A stretch of 64,000 nt of DNA from Phascolomyces articulosus (GCA_025677815.1 JAIXMP010000004.1:868001-932000), one strand, 5' to 3'. Positions 38,561-49,771 are shown, counted from the stretch's first letter. Numbers and translations are program-made. The notes: a model not told the origin generated them from the letters alone.

Positions 38561-38637
38561 GGATCAGAATACTAAACTTCTTTCTATACATACACATTTT
38601 CTGTTTTTTTTTCACTCTATTATATAATTCTATTACA

Positions 38638-39636
38638 ATGGCCAACACTACTGCCCAATTCATTGATACCCATATCCACGTTATAACTAAAAGTTTTCTA
38701 GAAGCATTGGATAATGCAAATGGTGACCCTTCCGGATACGCGATTCCCACATGGACTGTTGAATCCTGTCTAGAATATATGGATAGCATTAATGAGGAAC
38801 GAGCTATCTTGTCCGTCACAGCACCAGGGCCCTCCATTGCTGGTTCCGGAGCAGAAGGTCGTAAACTTGCACGTACATTGAACGATGAAATCGCTGATAT
38901 TGTAACTAGCAACTCAGGCCGTATGTCGTTTTTTGCTTCAACTCCTGATTGGAATGATGTACAAGGCACATTGGATGAATTGGATTATATATTTTCAACA
39001 CAAAAGATAGCTGTGGGTGTTGTTGTGATGTCTTCTTATGGTGATCGACTCCTCGGCGATTCCTTGTTTGAGTCCATTTGGAAGAAATTAAACGATTTCA
39101 AGGCTATTGTATTTATCCATCCAACATCTGTCAATATTTCACCCAAATTCATTGCTGATCATCTTTCTCAACCAATGTTTGATTACCCTTATGCTACCTC
39201 ACGTACTGCTGCTGATTTGTTAATGACTGGTCGATTCAACCAATGTCCTGATATTGATATTATTCTCTCCCATTCTGGTGGTATTCTTCCTTATCTTGCT
39301 GAACGACTTTGTGCCCAGCTGTATGAAGGTGATTTTAACTATAATGGGACCGTCGTTACGCTGGAAGACTATAAACGCAACTTGAACCGTTTTTATATGG
39401 ATTTGGCTCTTGGTGCATCTGCACCACAGATGGAAGCTCTTATTGTTTTTGGTGCTACGGATCGTCTCTTGTTTGGTTCGGATTTCCCATATGCTTCTAA
39501 TACCTGGTCCAAGAGAAACACGGCAGAGCTTTTAAATTTTATCAAGACGAATAGTAATGGCCGTTTGGTGGATGCATACAAGCTCAGAAATAATGCTATT
39601 AATCTTTTCAAAAAGCATAGTATTAGTCTTGATTAA
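38638..39636 (+). CDS. Amidohydrolase 2 family protein (ACMSD-like), cytosolic paralogue
   Basis: Intronless, 332 residues. PF04909-type metal-dependent hydrolase/decarboxylase marks are FIDTHIH near the N-terminus (metal His pair), AIVFIHPT (metal His), ILSHSGGILPYL (catalytic His), and LFGSDFPYA near the C-terminus (metal Asp). The fold is that of 2-amino-3-carboxymuconate-semialdehyde decarboxylase and related benzoate decarboxylases; the substrate here cannot be read from sequence. There is no signal peptide. A close paralogue lies on the other strand at 44314-45469, about two-thirds identical by eye, with a signal peptide and one intron. Lack of the intron here suggests intron loss or a retrocopy. 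Confidence 0.9.
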   Translation: MANTTAQFIDTHIHVITKSFLEALDNANGDPSGYAIPTWTVESCLEYMDSINEERAILSVTAPGPSIAGSGAEGRKLARTLNDEIADIVTSNSGRMSFFASTPDWNDVQGTLDELDYIFSTQKIAVGVVVMSSYGDRLLGDSLFESIWKKLNDFKAIVFIHPTSVNISPKFIADHLSQPMFDYPYATSRTAADLLMTGRFNQCPDIDIILSHSGGILPYLAERLCAQLYEGDFNYNGTVVTLEDYKRNLNRFYMDLALGASAPQMEALIVFGATDRLLFGSDFPYASNTWSKRNTAELLNFIKTNSNGRLVDAYKLRNNAINLFKKHSISLD

Positions 39637-41540
39637 ATTACTATACGTACTCCCCTTCCAATTCAATTTTTTACGTATTTTTGTAAATAGTTAATCATAA
39701 CAAATTGTTTCTCTAAAACACCTTTTTTTTTTGCAATATCGTGAACTTCAGTATAAAAAATAATTTGCCAAAAATATAATATTTATATACATATAACTTC
39801 ATTTTTGGATACGTAGTTTCCTTGTTAACTGGTGTAAGGGTGGGTTGATTAATACTATTATAACAGGCACTATCTCGTCTTTTTTTTGTGCATGCTAAAA
39901 AAAAATTTAAACAGAAAGCTATTGGAATTGAAGATGCGCTGCCTTTTTCGAAGTGGAAATGTAATCATTTCAATACTTTGTTGACTCTCCACCTGGCCAA
40001 AATATCTTCTTGTTCATACTTGTTGCTCTTATTATGTATGATTTTCCTAAGTTACTTATGTCAAGTATAAATAACATTTCACCAACAATATTTTTGTACT
40101 TCTATTTTTACATTGCCATTTGCGTTTCATCATGAAGAGAAAAGAAATACGCAGAGAACAGAATGCAAAATCTCCTATTACTACTACTACTTTGGATTGA
40201 TAACAATAGTAACACCAATATCATTGATGGCGCTTCAGGTCATACAATTTTCTCCATTACAAGCTAATATTGTTTTGTTCATCACCTCCCATTTCCTCTC
40301 TGCATCAGACAAAAGATTATTGTACTTCATTATTTAACAATCTTGTTACTTAAACCCTTTGTAATCATTCTTTTAAGCTTCACTATTTTATGCAATTATT
40401 ATCATCTTGTTTGTCTTTAAAAAGGCAAAATGATATAGTAAATGTTATACTGTCTATCCTTCTGTTTTCATGATTTATATGTTTTGCTATGACCATGCAC
40501 GAAAATTTATCTTACCCCTTAAAAAAATGCGTACGAAAAAAAGTTGACCACGCACGAAAAAAGTGCTACGTTATACTTTAAATAATACAATAAGAGAATC
40601 ATCCTTCGATTTTATATAATAAATAGTTACCATCATCTCATCATAAATTATAATTCCATAAATAAAAATGTAGAACATCCCCAACCGTCGTGCTAAATAA
40701 TAAAATGCAGGACAACCATTGAGAATTATAAGTTCCTTCTTCCTTTTATTTTCTGAAATCTCGCTCTATTTTTTGTAATCTCGCTCGAAATGACCGAACA
40801 ACAATAACAACAATGCCACTACCACTACCACTAAAATCCCTTCCAGTTGCGGAAATAACTGGCCAAAAAAGGAAGGCCAAGCATTGTGAGAAGCTTGGGT
40901 TGAGATGACTTTGGATAATGTCAGAGGCACTGACAAAAAAAAACTAACAACAAGGACCAAGACGACAGCTTCTGGGGCAGAGTTTTGGATAATTTCAACA
41001 TTAGATGGGAGACAAAACTGTTCGCACCACTGCTGTCTCAGTTTCGGGTGGATGTGGTACTACCCAAAGAGAGGTGTCCCGCTTCTGTACCCGAATGACA
41101 AAGTTGGAAAATAAAAGTGGTGAAAATGAAGCTTCTAAAGTATGTACTGAGTATTCTTTGATATGGATAGCAATAGCAGTATACACGACGACAATTTAGA
41201 ATTGGAGGCATGAGGGCTAAGTGCTCAGCTGCAAGACCCATTGGGCAAAAAATTGCTGAAGAATTTGAGGTATGTGTAACATTTAATAGTAATATATAAT
41301 GGAAATAAAATGAGTGCGTGTAGCTAACTAGGTTATTAGGTGGATTAACCTTCTGTCGCTACTGAGGATGGTGGGTCAGACAGCGATAGTATTGAAGATG
41401 ATCAATGTAACGAACAGCAGGAGATACAGAGTCATGAATGTCACAGCGGAAGCCAACAAGGTAACTAAAAATTATAGCAAAGTTTCATGAGAAAAAGGGA
41501 TTTATAAAAAAAGAAGGACTTGTGAATCTAAGAGAAAAGT
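39637..41540. other. Intergenic with possible gene remnants
   Basis: 39637-40850 is AT-rich without supportable genes. From about 40870 to 41480 the composition becomes more balanced and short exon-like blocks appear; the stretch at 41365-41460 reads as acidic/Gln-rich on the + strand. They cannot be joined into a recognisable protein and are probably debris related to the patchwork that follows. Confidence 0.35.
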
Positions 41541-41765
41541 GTAGATGAAATAGGATCTCAAACACGAACCCAAGCACGACCAAGACTTAATGAGGATTTA
41601 TTGGAAATGGCTGATTCTAGCTATTTTGAAAAAGGCGCTAAAACTGAATATATACTTTCGTCTGGCTTGCATCTTACTGCCACATGGCACGAATACCGTA
41701 TGCTAGCTTGGGCAAAAGCTCAAGTGTTGAATTTACACTTGGTTCCGGATCTGCAAAAAATATTG
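41541..41765 (+). pseudogene. Unidentified coding-like fragment
   Basis: An acceptor-like AG near 41540 is followed by about 70 open codons on the + strand with balanced amino-acid use (RPRLNEDLLEMADSSYFEKG, then LHLTATWHEYRMLAWAKA). I do not recognise the family. It ends at a T-run just before the gypsy fragment. Its position and the lack of a clear start or stop suggest a truncated gene piece. Confidence 0.3.
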
Positions 41766-41806
41766 TAAGCACTTCTTTTTTTTTCCGATATGATTTGTTT
41801 TGTTTT

Positions 41807-41841
<35 letters not shown>

Positions 41842-41859
41842 TGACTCCGGTGTTAACGT

Positions 41860-42381
41860 TGTTTCCAAAAAGGGCTCTTTCCCACATAATACGGCAAGCA
41901 AAATTATACGCAAATTTCAAGAAGTGTGATTTTGCTGAATCCGAATTATCTTTTCTTGGGTTCCGTGTGTCTGCTGATGGTATTCTCCCTGCATCTGAAA
42001 AGGTCAAGGCTATTCAAGACTGGTCCCCACCAAAGAACGTCCAAGAGGTACGTCAGTTTATCGGGTTGGCGCAACATTATCGTCGTTTCATTCCACGATT
42101 TGCAAGTCTTGCTGCTCCATTGACAGACTTAGCTCGTGGAAATGGTCCAAAGAAGCGGTCGATAAACTGGGACGATGCTTGTCAAACAAGTTTTGATTTA
42201 ATCAAGGAAAAATTGACGCAAGCCCCGGTGTTGCAAGCTCCTAAGCCAACCTAGCCTTATCGCGTGGAAATTGATGCTTCAGATGTCGGTATTGGTGCGG
42301 TGTTATTGCAGCAAGGTGAAGACAAGTGGCATCCGTTGGCGTATGAATCAAGAAAATTGTCAGTTGCAGAATGTTATTGAT
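41860..42381 (+). mobile_element. Truncated Ty3/gypsy retrotransposon pol (RT end plus RNase H start)
   Basis: The + frame reads AKLYANFKKCDFAESELSFLG, then VRQFIGLAQHYRRFIPRFA and DACQTSFDLIKEKLTQAPVL: the end of the Ty3/gypsy reverse transcriptase and its connection domain. After an in-frame TAG at 42252-42254 it continues PYRVEIDASDVGIGAVLLQQ, the RNase H start, and stops at AECY. Integrase, gag, LTRs and the catalytic YxDD part are all missing, so it is a dead internal fragment. A poly-T run (41809-41837) borders it on the left. Confidence 0.9.
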
Positions 42382-42589
42382 CACAAAAGCATGTATTTAA
42401 ATAATATAACTCAAATTGATGATGCTTTGTTTTTATCCCTCTGTAAAATAACCCAGGTAAATAATATTGATTGATATGATGTGGGACTTGTATACAAGTT
42501 AATATGGATACAACTGACACTGGGTATAGAAATTGAAAACAATGTCAATTGAAACACACTTCCAAAGATGGATGCATCTTTTGGAATAG

Positions 42590-42880
42590 CAAAGTGCGTG
42601 GAAAGCCCAATCGAGCGACGTGAAAATCATATTACAAACAATCAATAATTGGTAAGCGATAATATTTGCTCCTATACTTATCATTCAGTTGTTTTTTCTA
42701 AACAAACATTAATATACTTCTTTACATTTCTATATATTCATGCAAAATAGCATTTCCAAAATTCCTAGGATAGATATAGCTCAAGTCATTGGTGAAACTG
42801 GGCTTACAACCAATTATCTTGATCTGTTACTTAGTCCAATGTTTCATCAACCAGACAGTAGAAAACTATTTCGATGGTTA
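42590..42880 (+). pseudogene. Fragment of a Mucoromycota-type uncharacterised gene
   Basis: Two exon-like blocks (about 42590-42651 and 42752-42878) join to a segment reading ISKIPRIDIAQVIGET, then TNYLDLLLSPMFHQPDSRKLFRW. From memory this resembles a block (GEV...THYxDPxLSxMFxxPDxxxLFRW) common in large uncharacterised protein families of Mucorales, but I could not search it. The reading stops right where the first MITE-like element begins, so the insertion may have broken it. Confidence 0.4.
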
Positions 42881-42895
42881 GTGGTTTATATATAT

Positions 42896-43026
42896 ATGAG
42901 AATTACTGCACGCGTAGGTTGCACGCTAATCATCTTAGTACTTAGTACCAACCTACGCGTGTAGTCTGACTTCAAGTATTATACAACTTATGTAACCTGT
43001 CATACTACGCGCATGGTCTCACTCAT
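42896..43026 (+). mobile_element. MITE-like element, copy 1
   Basis: About 130 bp running from ATGAGAATTACTGCACGCG to CGCATGGTCTCACTCAT. Its imperfect terminal inverted repeats start with ATGAG and contain GCGTAG. It is nearly identical over its length to the reverse complement of 43715-43841. It is flanked by TATATA on both sides, consistent with TA-targeting insertion. Internal CCTACGCGT palindromes are present. No coding capacity. Confidence 0.75.
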
Positions 43027-43077
43027 ATATATATATATATATATATATTAATGGAATAAAATTATAATTTTTTTAGA

Positions 43078-43352
43078 GCGGATATTATGGAATACAAGGC
43101 AGAGATGTCATGTTGCGAGTTCTACTACGTGAGTTGCTATTTACCAAAAAAGATGACAAGAAAAGATACAAAGCGAAACCATTGGACGAAATTACGTTCA
43201 TACAGACTATTCTTGTACTCGAATGTAGTATTCTCCTAATCCAGCAAGATTTGGATATATCATACTCTGAAGCATATGAAATCCTAATTGGTAGTCATAA
43301 GTATGGTAATTATATATATAATGATGTTGTGGATGAGGACTATGATGATTAA
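43078..43352 (+). pseudogene. RTC4-like domain fragment
   Basis: An exon-like block after a T-rich acceptor reads GYYGIQGRDVMLRVLLRELL, then PLDEITFIQTILVLECSILLIQQDL, and ends SEAYEILIGSHKYGNYIY before an acidic tail and TAA. This has the order of the C-terminal RTC4-like domain (GYYGxxG..., PLxxxEFIQxVLVPE, LIxEDxxxxxxxAxxIMxxSxxFG). In-phase joining with the block before the MITE is possible using an ...AGAG acceptor, so one disrupted gene and two unrelated fragments both remain open. The block sits between the two inverted MITE copies. Confidence 0.45.
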
Positions 43353-43714
43353 AATAATGAACCCTTGAATAATATCATTGTAATTATAATAAGATTATGA
43401 TTATTTTCTTTTTTTTTTTTTACTTTTTTGCCTTCCTATATTTCTTTCATTTTTTTCTTCTCTTTATATCTGTCACCAATCCCATTAGTATTATTTTATT
43501 TTTAATGATATACATTGACATTTTATATGTAATGGAAAAACTTACAATGTATAAATATTCTTCTAAAAAAATACTTTTATGTATCTTTTTCTTCTTTATG
43601 TAGTTAAATGACCATTATTGTTGATATTTATTTTGCATTAGTTTCTGTTGCAAGTATATATCTTCTAATTTTTCTGATTCAAGAAAATAGGAGAGACAAC
43701 ATACATAGTAAGAT

Positions 43715-43841
43715 TGAGAGTGAGACCATGCGTGTAGTATGACAGGTAAAACAAGTTGTATAATATTTGAAGTCAGACTACACGCGTAGGTTGGTCCTAA
43801 GATGACTAGTGTGTAACCTACGCGTGTAGTAATTCTCATTA
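43715..43841 (-). mobile_element. MITE-like element, copy 2 (inverted)
   Basis: Reverse complement of copy 1 with a modest number of differences. It begins with GAGTGAGACCATGCGTGTAG and ends with CGCGTGTAGTAATTCTCAT. Together the two copies form a large inverted repeat with a spacer of about 690 bp that contains the RTC4-like block. Confidence 0.75.
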
Positions 43842-44313
43842 GTATAATCGCATAACGAGCGGATGTACTACTTTATCATAACCCTCTAAAAGAAAACGTC
43901 ATGTCAAAGATAAAATACGTAATCCCTGATCAATCATTATAACCATTTCATAAACAATTGCAATTACCATATCTCAGAGATCTTGATTCCTCTGTTCATA
44001 ATATAGAATAATATAAAATAAGTAACTAAGCCCACATCCATTATAGAATAGAAAAAGTATAATAAGCCGTTGTAAATATCATTACAGAAACCATAATTCA
44101 ATTTTTATCTCATTAAAAGAAATAACAAAGTCTCAAAGGATTTATTGTGTTCGTCTTATTATTCTCTTTTTTTTATCCATAAAACTAAAAATATTCCACA
44201 CATATAATTATACATTATTTATTGTCCTTACATAGATTTATTTTTGGACAATATTTACTCTAGACATTTTTAACTACGTAGTTTAAGTATGGAGGAAAGA
44301 GGAAAGAGAGGCT
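43842..44313. other. Intergenic, no gene seen
   Basis: AT-rich 3' flank of the secreted amidohydrolase gene and right edge of the transposon nest. No ORF or repeat recognised. Confidence 0.5.
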
Positions 44314-45469
44314 TTAAACTTTTGGGTTATGAATATTAATACCATGTTTCTTGAAAAGACCCACGGCATTTTTCGTCAACTTTGCTTCGTTAACTAGTTT
44401 TCCCTTTGGATTGGTCCTGATAAAAGTTTTGAGCAACTTACTGCTGAGCTGAATACTTTGATCCGATGCATAAGGGAAATCAGTACCAAATAACAATCGG
44501 TCGGTAGCACCAAATGCAATCAAAGCTTCCAATTGAGGAGAAGAAGTGGACAATGCAACATCCATATAGAAGCGGTTTAAATTAAGTTCAAAATTTGCAA
44601 AAGTGGTATTGCGACCATCATATTCAAAAGGATTAGCCAAAAGTGGACCAGCAAGACGCGTTGCGAGATACGGTAAAACACCACCAGCATGGGAAAGAAT
44701 GATATCCACATCAGGACAATCGTTGAATCGACCGGTTAATAAAAGATCAGCAGCTGTACGTGTGGTACCATAAGGATAATCAATGATGGGTTGGGATAGA
44801 TGACCAGCAACATTCATCGGAGAGATTTCATACCAGGTAGGATGGATAAACACGATGGCTTTGTAATCGTTGAGTTTTTCCCAAATGGGCTTGAACATGG
44901 AATCACCTAATAAGTGTCCACTATAGACGGACATGACAACAACACCAACAGCCTTCTTTTGTGTTGCAAAGATATAATCCAATTCATCAAGAGTGCCTTG
45001 TACATCAGTCCAATCAGGTGTTGAAGCAAAAAACGACAAACTATCCGAGTTTTCAGTGACAATGTCACCTACTTCATCGTTTACAGTACGAGCAAGTTTG
45101 CGTCCTTCTGTTCCATTTCCAGAAATAGAGGGTCCTGGTGCAGTAACTGACAAAACAGCGCGTTGATCACCGATTACATTCATAAATTCCAAACAGGAAT
45201 CTACACTCCATGAAGGAACAGCATATCCGCTCGGATCACCACCTAATATTATCAGAAGAGAGTCAAAATGAGCATGTAAGTTTTGTGATAAAAAATAATC
45301 AACAACAACAATCCAAACTTGGGGAAAATAAAAAACCTGCAGCGTCAATTGCATCACTGTATGATTTTGTTACGACATGGATATGCGTATCAATCCATGC
45401 GATGGATGGCTTAACAAAACAGAGGATAAACAAAAGAGTAAAAGGTAGTAATAAAGAAGAGGTATGCAT
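44314..45469 (-). CDS. Amidohydrolase 2 family protein (ACMSD-like), secreted paralogue
   Basis: Two exons (45469-45337, 45242-44314) join in phase to 353 residues. The first exon encodes a classic signal peptide (MHTSSLLLPFTLLFILCFV...), then WIDTHIH with the metal-binding His pair. Further marks are AIVFIHPT, ILSHAGGVLPYL and LFGTDFPYA. It aligns along its whole length with the intronless paralogue at 38638-39636 (shared GDPSGYA, SVTAPGPSI, DWxDVQGTLDELDYIF, TATT-type RTAADLL, LNRFYMD). The two therefore probably share chemistry but act in different compartments: secretory pathway or cell exterior here, cytosol there. The substrate is unknown; related enzymes are decarboxylases of aromatic acids. 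Confidence 0.92.
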
Positions 45470-46240
45470 GATTACGAATAAGCAAGACCTGGTGTAATAC
45501 TAATAAACAGTTTGGTATTCTCCTTTTTAGAAAAGAAAATGGTGAGTCATGAGCCTTTATATACAAAAATTTCATTGCGGAATAGGATTAACTTTGTGAA
45601 GAAGGCATACCATTTTCCGAGAATTTTATAAACGTTTCTGCACCCCACATCAACTCTGTATTAAACCAATAACCTAAAAAAAGATACACTTTTCCCATGG
45701 ATAGTACGGATACTTTACCTACTGGGTATTACTTTCGGCTAACTTTCCATCTATTAATGTCCCACGTTCCGTTCGGAAGGAAATCATCCGTGATAAGGTA
45801 AGCTTTATTTTCAAAAAAGAAGTATGCTTGCATGTTTATGAAATTCATCTGAGTACAGCGTATTTCTATTAGATTAATCTATTAAATAATTGAGATAAGA
45901 GACACTATTAATAAATATTTTTCTTTTCATCTTTACAACTTGAACATTATAACAACAATATATAATGATGATACACAGGATTCGCTTTTAAAAAACATTG
46001 CATACGTATATATCAAAGTTATATACAATTTATAGTATACTAATGCGTATTTTGATCTATAGATGTAAGCATATGAACTTTCATTGGCAAGTTTACTCTA
46101 TATAGCACAATGCATTTTTTACTCACATTACGTAGGGTGTATTTCATTTATCAATTTGATCATTTCAAACATCGACCCCATATATGGTAAATAGTATGTT
46201 ATGTGATCTGTGTATTTTGAAGGAGAATGAGTCAGTGTAA
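45470..46240. other. Upstream region of the secreted amidohydrolase
   Basis: A TATATAAAGG element on the minus strand at 45554-45563 lies about 85 nt upstream of the ATG and is a good TATA box. Beyond 45800 the sequence is AT-rich with no gene seen. Confidence 0.5.
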
Positions 46241-46244
46241 TCAG

Positions 46245-46562
46245 AGGGACGGGTCAAAGCTTAATCATGGAAGCCAATTTAGTGATGTGACCTATATTTC
46301 CTAAAAGAAAACTTTCAACTAATTCAAAAGCTTTTCCAATTGGATAGTTTTGTGAGTATGCATCTATAAACCTCCAAACTCTATCAAAAAAAATCGTCGA
46401 ATTGTCAGTGGAGTCTCATCAATAGGTGAAATAAAATCTAAAAAGCCTGGAATGTTTTATCTGAGAGCTCAGAATGAATAATCACAGCTGAACCGAGCTA
46501 TTCATTTTACTGCCCCCAAGCATCTTTCAATCCAGTTGTACTCACAGTGAGCCATCTTCTGT
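46245..46562 (-). pseudogene. DDE transposase C-terminal relic
   Basis: Minus-strand translation gives HCEYNWIERCLGAVK, IARFSCDYSF, NIPGFLDFIS, LTIRRFF and, after a frameshift, WRFIDAYSQNYPIGKAFELV. In order this matches the C-terminal part of DDE (Tc1/IS630-like) transposases abundant in Mucorales (H-E-NFIE...WGxxKRY...C.Y...L...IRRF...WRYMDAY). Several stops and at least one frameshift make it dead. The N-terminal DDE part and terminal repeats are not found. Confidence 0.75.
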
Positions 46563-47202
46563 TCAAAAGAAAAATAAATTATTATATACAATATTACAAT
46601 ATTAAAGTCATGTTTACAACAGAGTATATATGCCTCAGCATAAGATTCTGTATAACATAAGGTTATATATACTCTAATTGTTTCAATTTTCCATTCTCCC
46701 TGCTAAATTCTACTTTTACAAACCAACTTTGACAGCTTTCAGGTTCGACACCACTTTTTTTAGTGAAAAACTAATCCATAATAAATGTTCTAAATAAGCA
46801 TAAAAATATATATTATGGATTAAAAAGTTAAAATGTTCAATTTATATTATGGCGGTTATAAATGAAATACATTCTATCTAAGCATAGTTTTTTTAAATAA
46901 GCACTGATAAGATACATTATCCTACTGCGTTTTGATCTTCAATAAATTGTAATAGCTATAATTATGTAATCTATGATTGTTAATTATCCCTCCATAACAA
47001 ATACTTTTATTGCAAGTTGCGATGTTGCAAGTTTTATGAATCTTTTTCCCAAAAACAGGTCCTTTGTACATATGTGTATATTTGTACAGCTATTATATAT
47101 AACAAGCATAGTATATTGCGTACGCAATAACCAGTTACTACACAATCCTATTCGTATCATGATATAAAAAGGTATACAAACTATTTATTATTTTTATAAA
47201 TT
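46563..47202. other. Intergenic, no gene seen
   Basis: AT-rich spacer between the transposase relic and the 3' end of the NADH dehydrogenase gene. The ORF at 46973-47167 has no motif. Confidence 0.5.
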
Positions 47203-49771
47203 TTACACTATTGAAATATCTCTTCCAAATAATGCTCGCTTCGTCCAATCCAAACTAAGATTCATACGTGTTCTTGTGCTGACCTATAATTATATTAAAA
47301 TATTAGAGGCTATATATTATATATAAACAGGAAGATAGAGAATCGCAATTCTCTAATATTTATTTGTAATAGTAAATGTATAAAAGATAATCATACCTGC
47401 TCACTCCAATATACGCTACGCCATAAATACATTGAATATAATCCACCAATCATTTTGTATCCCCAACTGAACTCTCCAACAGCGGTATTACCAAGATAAG
47501 CCAATGTACCCAAATGCCTATATATGAATGGGTTATTCTTGTTATCCTCCTTCGTTAGATACTTGGCAAGATATTCTCCTTGTTGACTAGCCACTTGAGC
47601 AGTCTATATAAAGGATCATTATTTTCCAAAACAAATCACAAATATACAAAGGAAAAGAGAAAGAGAGGAATTATTCAGAGGATGAGTATCCATTCTTCTT
47701 CAGCCATAGCGACATGTGTGTTTTTTAATTTTTTTTTTTTTGGATATATAAAATAACGTACCGCAGGCAATTGAGTTACTTTCCTATCGATATCTCGTAA
47801 AAATTTACCCAGTTCCTGGATTTCAATTGTTCCACTATGATCCTGGTCATATTTATCAAAAGCACGTTCTTCCAGTTTTTCACAATGTTGTCGCGTCAAT
47901 GGAAACTTTTTCTTTATATACGTAATGACAGTATTAAATTCTTCATTATTTAATTGGCCATCCTTGTTTCTATAAAATAAAAAGGGAGGTTTCATCCATT
48001 TGTTTATCATTAGAATAAAAAAAATCCAATCATCCAAAAAAAAAACCATTATCCACCATCATAATAATAAAACCCTTACTTGTCAGCATTTTCAAATATT
48101 TCTTCAATGTGTTCTATCAACTTTGGGTTTTCAATCGTAGCACAATCGCCCAAGGCAAAGATGGACATGTCAGGAACACCCTTAACTCTTAAGAATTCAT
48201 CCGTTAACAAAGCACGACGATGATTTTGTATGCCGAGCTTCTCCGAAAGGGATTGAACAAAAGGTGTCATGGCAATACCAGTAGACCAAAGACATAAACC
48301 ATAAGGAATTGAATGTTCTTCTTCTTGATGATCATTTCCTTTATATTTGTATACCACTCTATCTCCTTCAATACGTTGTACTCTTGCATTGGTAATCACG
48401 TTGATATTTTCTCGTTTAAAGCGTTTCTCGGCATATTCGCTAATTTGAACATCAAACATATTAAGAATATGGTCCCGTGATTGGATGATTGTCACGGACA
48501 CATCTTCTCTCAACAGTTTGGGAAACTATATATAAATGTTTACATGATTGTTATTATCCACTCTGTTTATAAGGATTAATCCTATCCATGACAACACCAT
48601 CTCATTTCCCATCCTGCAAAAAAAAAAAAAAAAAAAAAAGGCGGTTTCAATACAAACCCATTTCACAAGATCTTCATTAATCCAATCAAATAGTTCAGCT
48701 GCAAACTCTACGGACGTAGGACCACCACCACAGCATACAAAGCTTAATAATTGTTTTCGTTGCTCAGGCGTTGTTGTAGGTAAACATGCCTTTTCCACAT
48801 TTTCCATCACTTTACGACGAATGGCCATAGCATCTTGTACTGTCTTGAGTTGATGCGTATTCTGTAGTCCAGAAACACCGTGGGTGATGCTTGTGGCGCC
48901 AACAGATAATACCAGTTGATCATAAGGTACATAAAAATGGTCTTCCCCAGTACCATCTTCATTGATGACACTGCCTGTACTTTTCACTTCAACCAATTTA
49001 TTTTCAATATCCACATCAATAGCTTGAGCTTCCAAGAAATGACCACGAACGCGTGCTGCTATTTTTCGAATAGGTTCCAACAACGATCTAATTAAATAAT
49101 GGTATCATTAATATATAACCCTCTTTATCATGACAGTCTTGTGACTATTATTTATGTTGTGTCACAAGCAAAATATCAAATTTGTTGATAGTGTTATTTA
49201 GCACAACTCATTCCATTTTACTCTTAAAAGTAACTTTTTTTTTTTACCTCGGTTCGTTGGTACCGACGGTAGCGCAAGGTAACAAAGGTGTAAACAAAAA
49301 GTAATTGTTGGGACTAATAACCGTTACATTATACTTGTCCTTGTCAAGATTTCTCAAAACACTCACAGCACCCCATCCAGAACCAATAATCACTAAACGA
49401 GGCTTTTCTTGATCTTCCACTTGGTCATCTAATTGATGAGTGACAATAGGTAAGTTTTTAGCACCACCTCGTCCTGGATGTAAAGCAAGGAAATGAACTT
49501 GTTCATGTGCACCACGCGCTTCTTCGAGAAATAAATAGTCTTGTGTCATCAAGTAAGTGGAACCAGCAACTAAAGTTGCCCCACCAAGAGTGTATCCAAT
49601 AACACGGCGGCGATGTTGATGGTGGTGTCGACCTCCTCGACCAGGATGGGATTGTTTTGTTACTGTTGCAAGTGTACGTCGAGGAATAGTATGATGACTA
49701 CTGCTGATACTACTAGCAGTAGTGGTTGTCGTAGGTATCCTTTTTAATAATGCTCGAAACATATATGGCAA
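47203..49771 (-). CDS. NDE1: External alternative NADH dehydrogenase with EF-hands (NDH-2)
   Basis: Six exons (49771-49248, 49087-48658, 48525-48080, 47969-47762, 47603-47397, 47283-47203) join to 631 residues. The N-terminus is a Thr/Ser/Arg/His-rich presequence, then a hydrophobic helix (VIGYTLGGATLVAGSTYLM), as in external NDH-2 enzymes anchored in the inner membrane facing the intermembrane space. FAD motif: VIIGSGWGAVSVLRNL; NADH motif: CCGGGPTSVEFAAEL; second flavin site: ALGDCATIE. Two canonical EF-hand loops occupy residues 466-477 (DKNKDGQLNNEE) and 508-519 (DQDHSGTIEIQE), pointing to calcium control. It oxidises cytosolic NADH to reduce ubiquinone without proton pumping. The C-terminal membrane-binding amphipathic end (ALFGRDISIV) is present. 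Confidence 0.96.

Noticed and set aside
38530..38637. N-terminal extension of the cytosolic amidohydrolase resembling a signal anchor
   Set aside because: The frame is open and hydrophobic, but there is no ATG before 38638 and a TATA box lies within the stretch, so it is leader DNA.
44314..45357. Using the in-frame upstream Met as the start of the secreted amidohydrolase
   Set aside because: This reads through an intron (donor at 45336, acceptor at 45243). The spliced form restores the metal-binding THIH motif and adds a signal peptide.
46741..46760. Possible tRNA B-box (GGTTCGACAC)
   Set aside because: The B-box consensus is incomplete and no A-box, acceptor stem or cloverleaf can be built around it.
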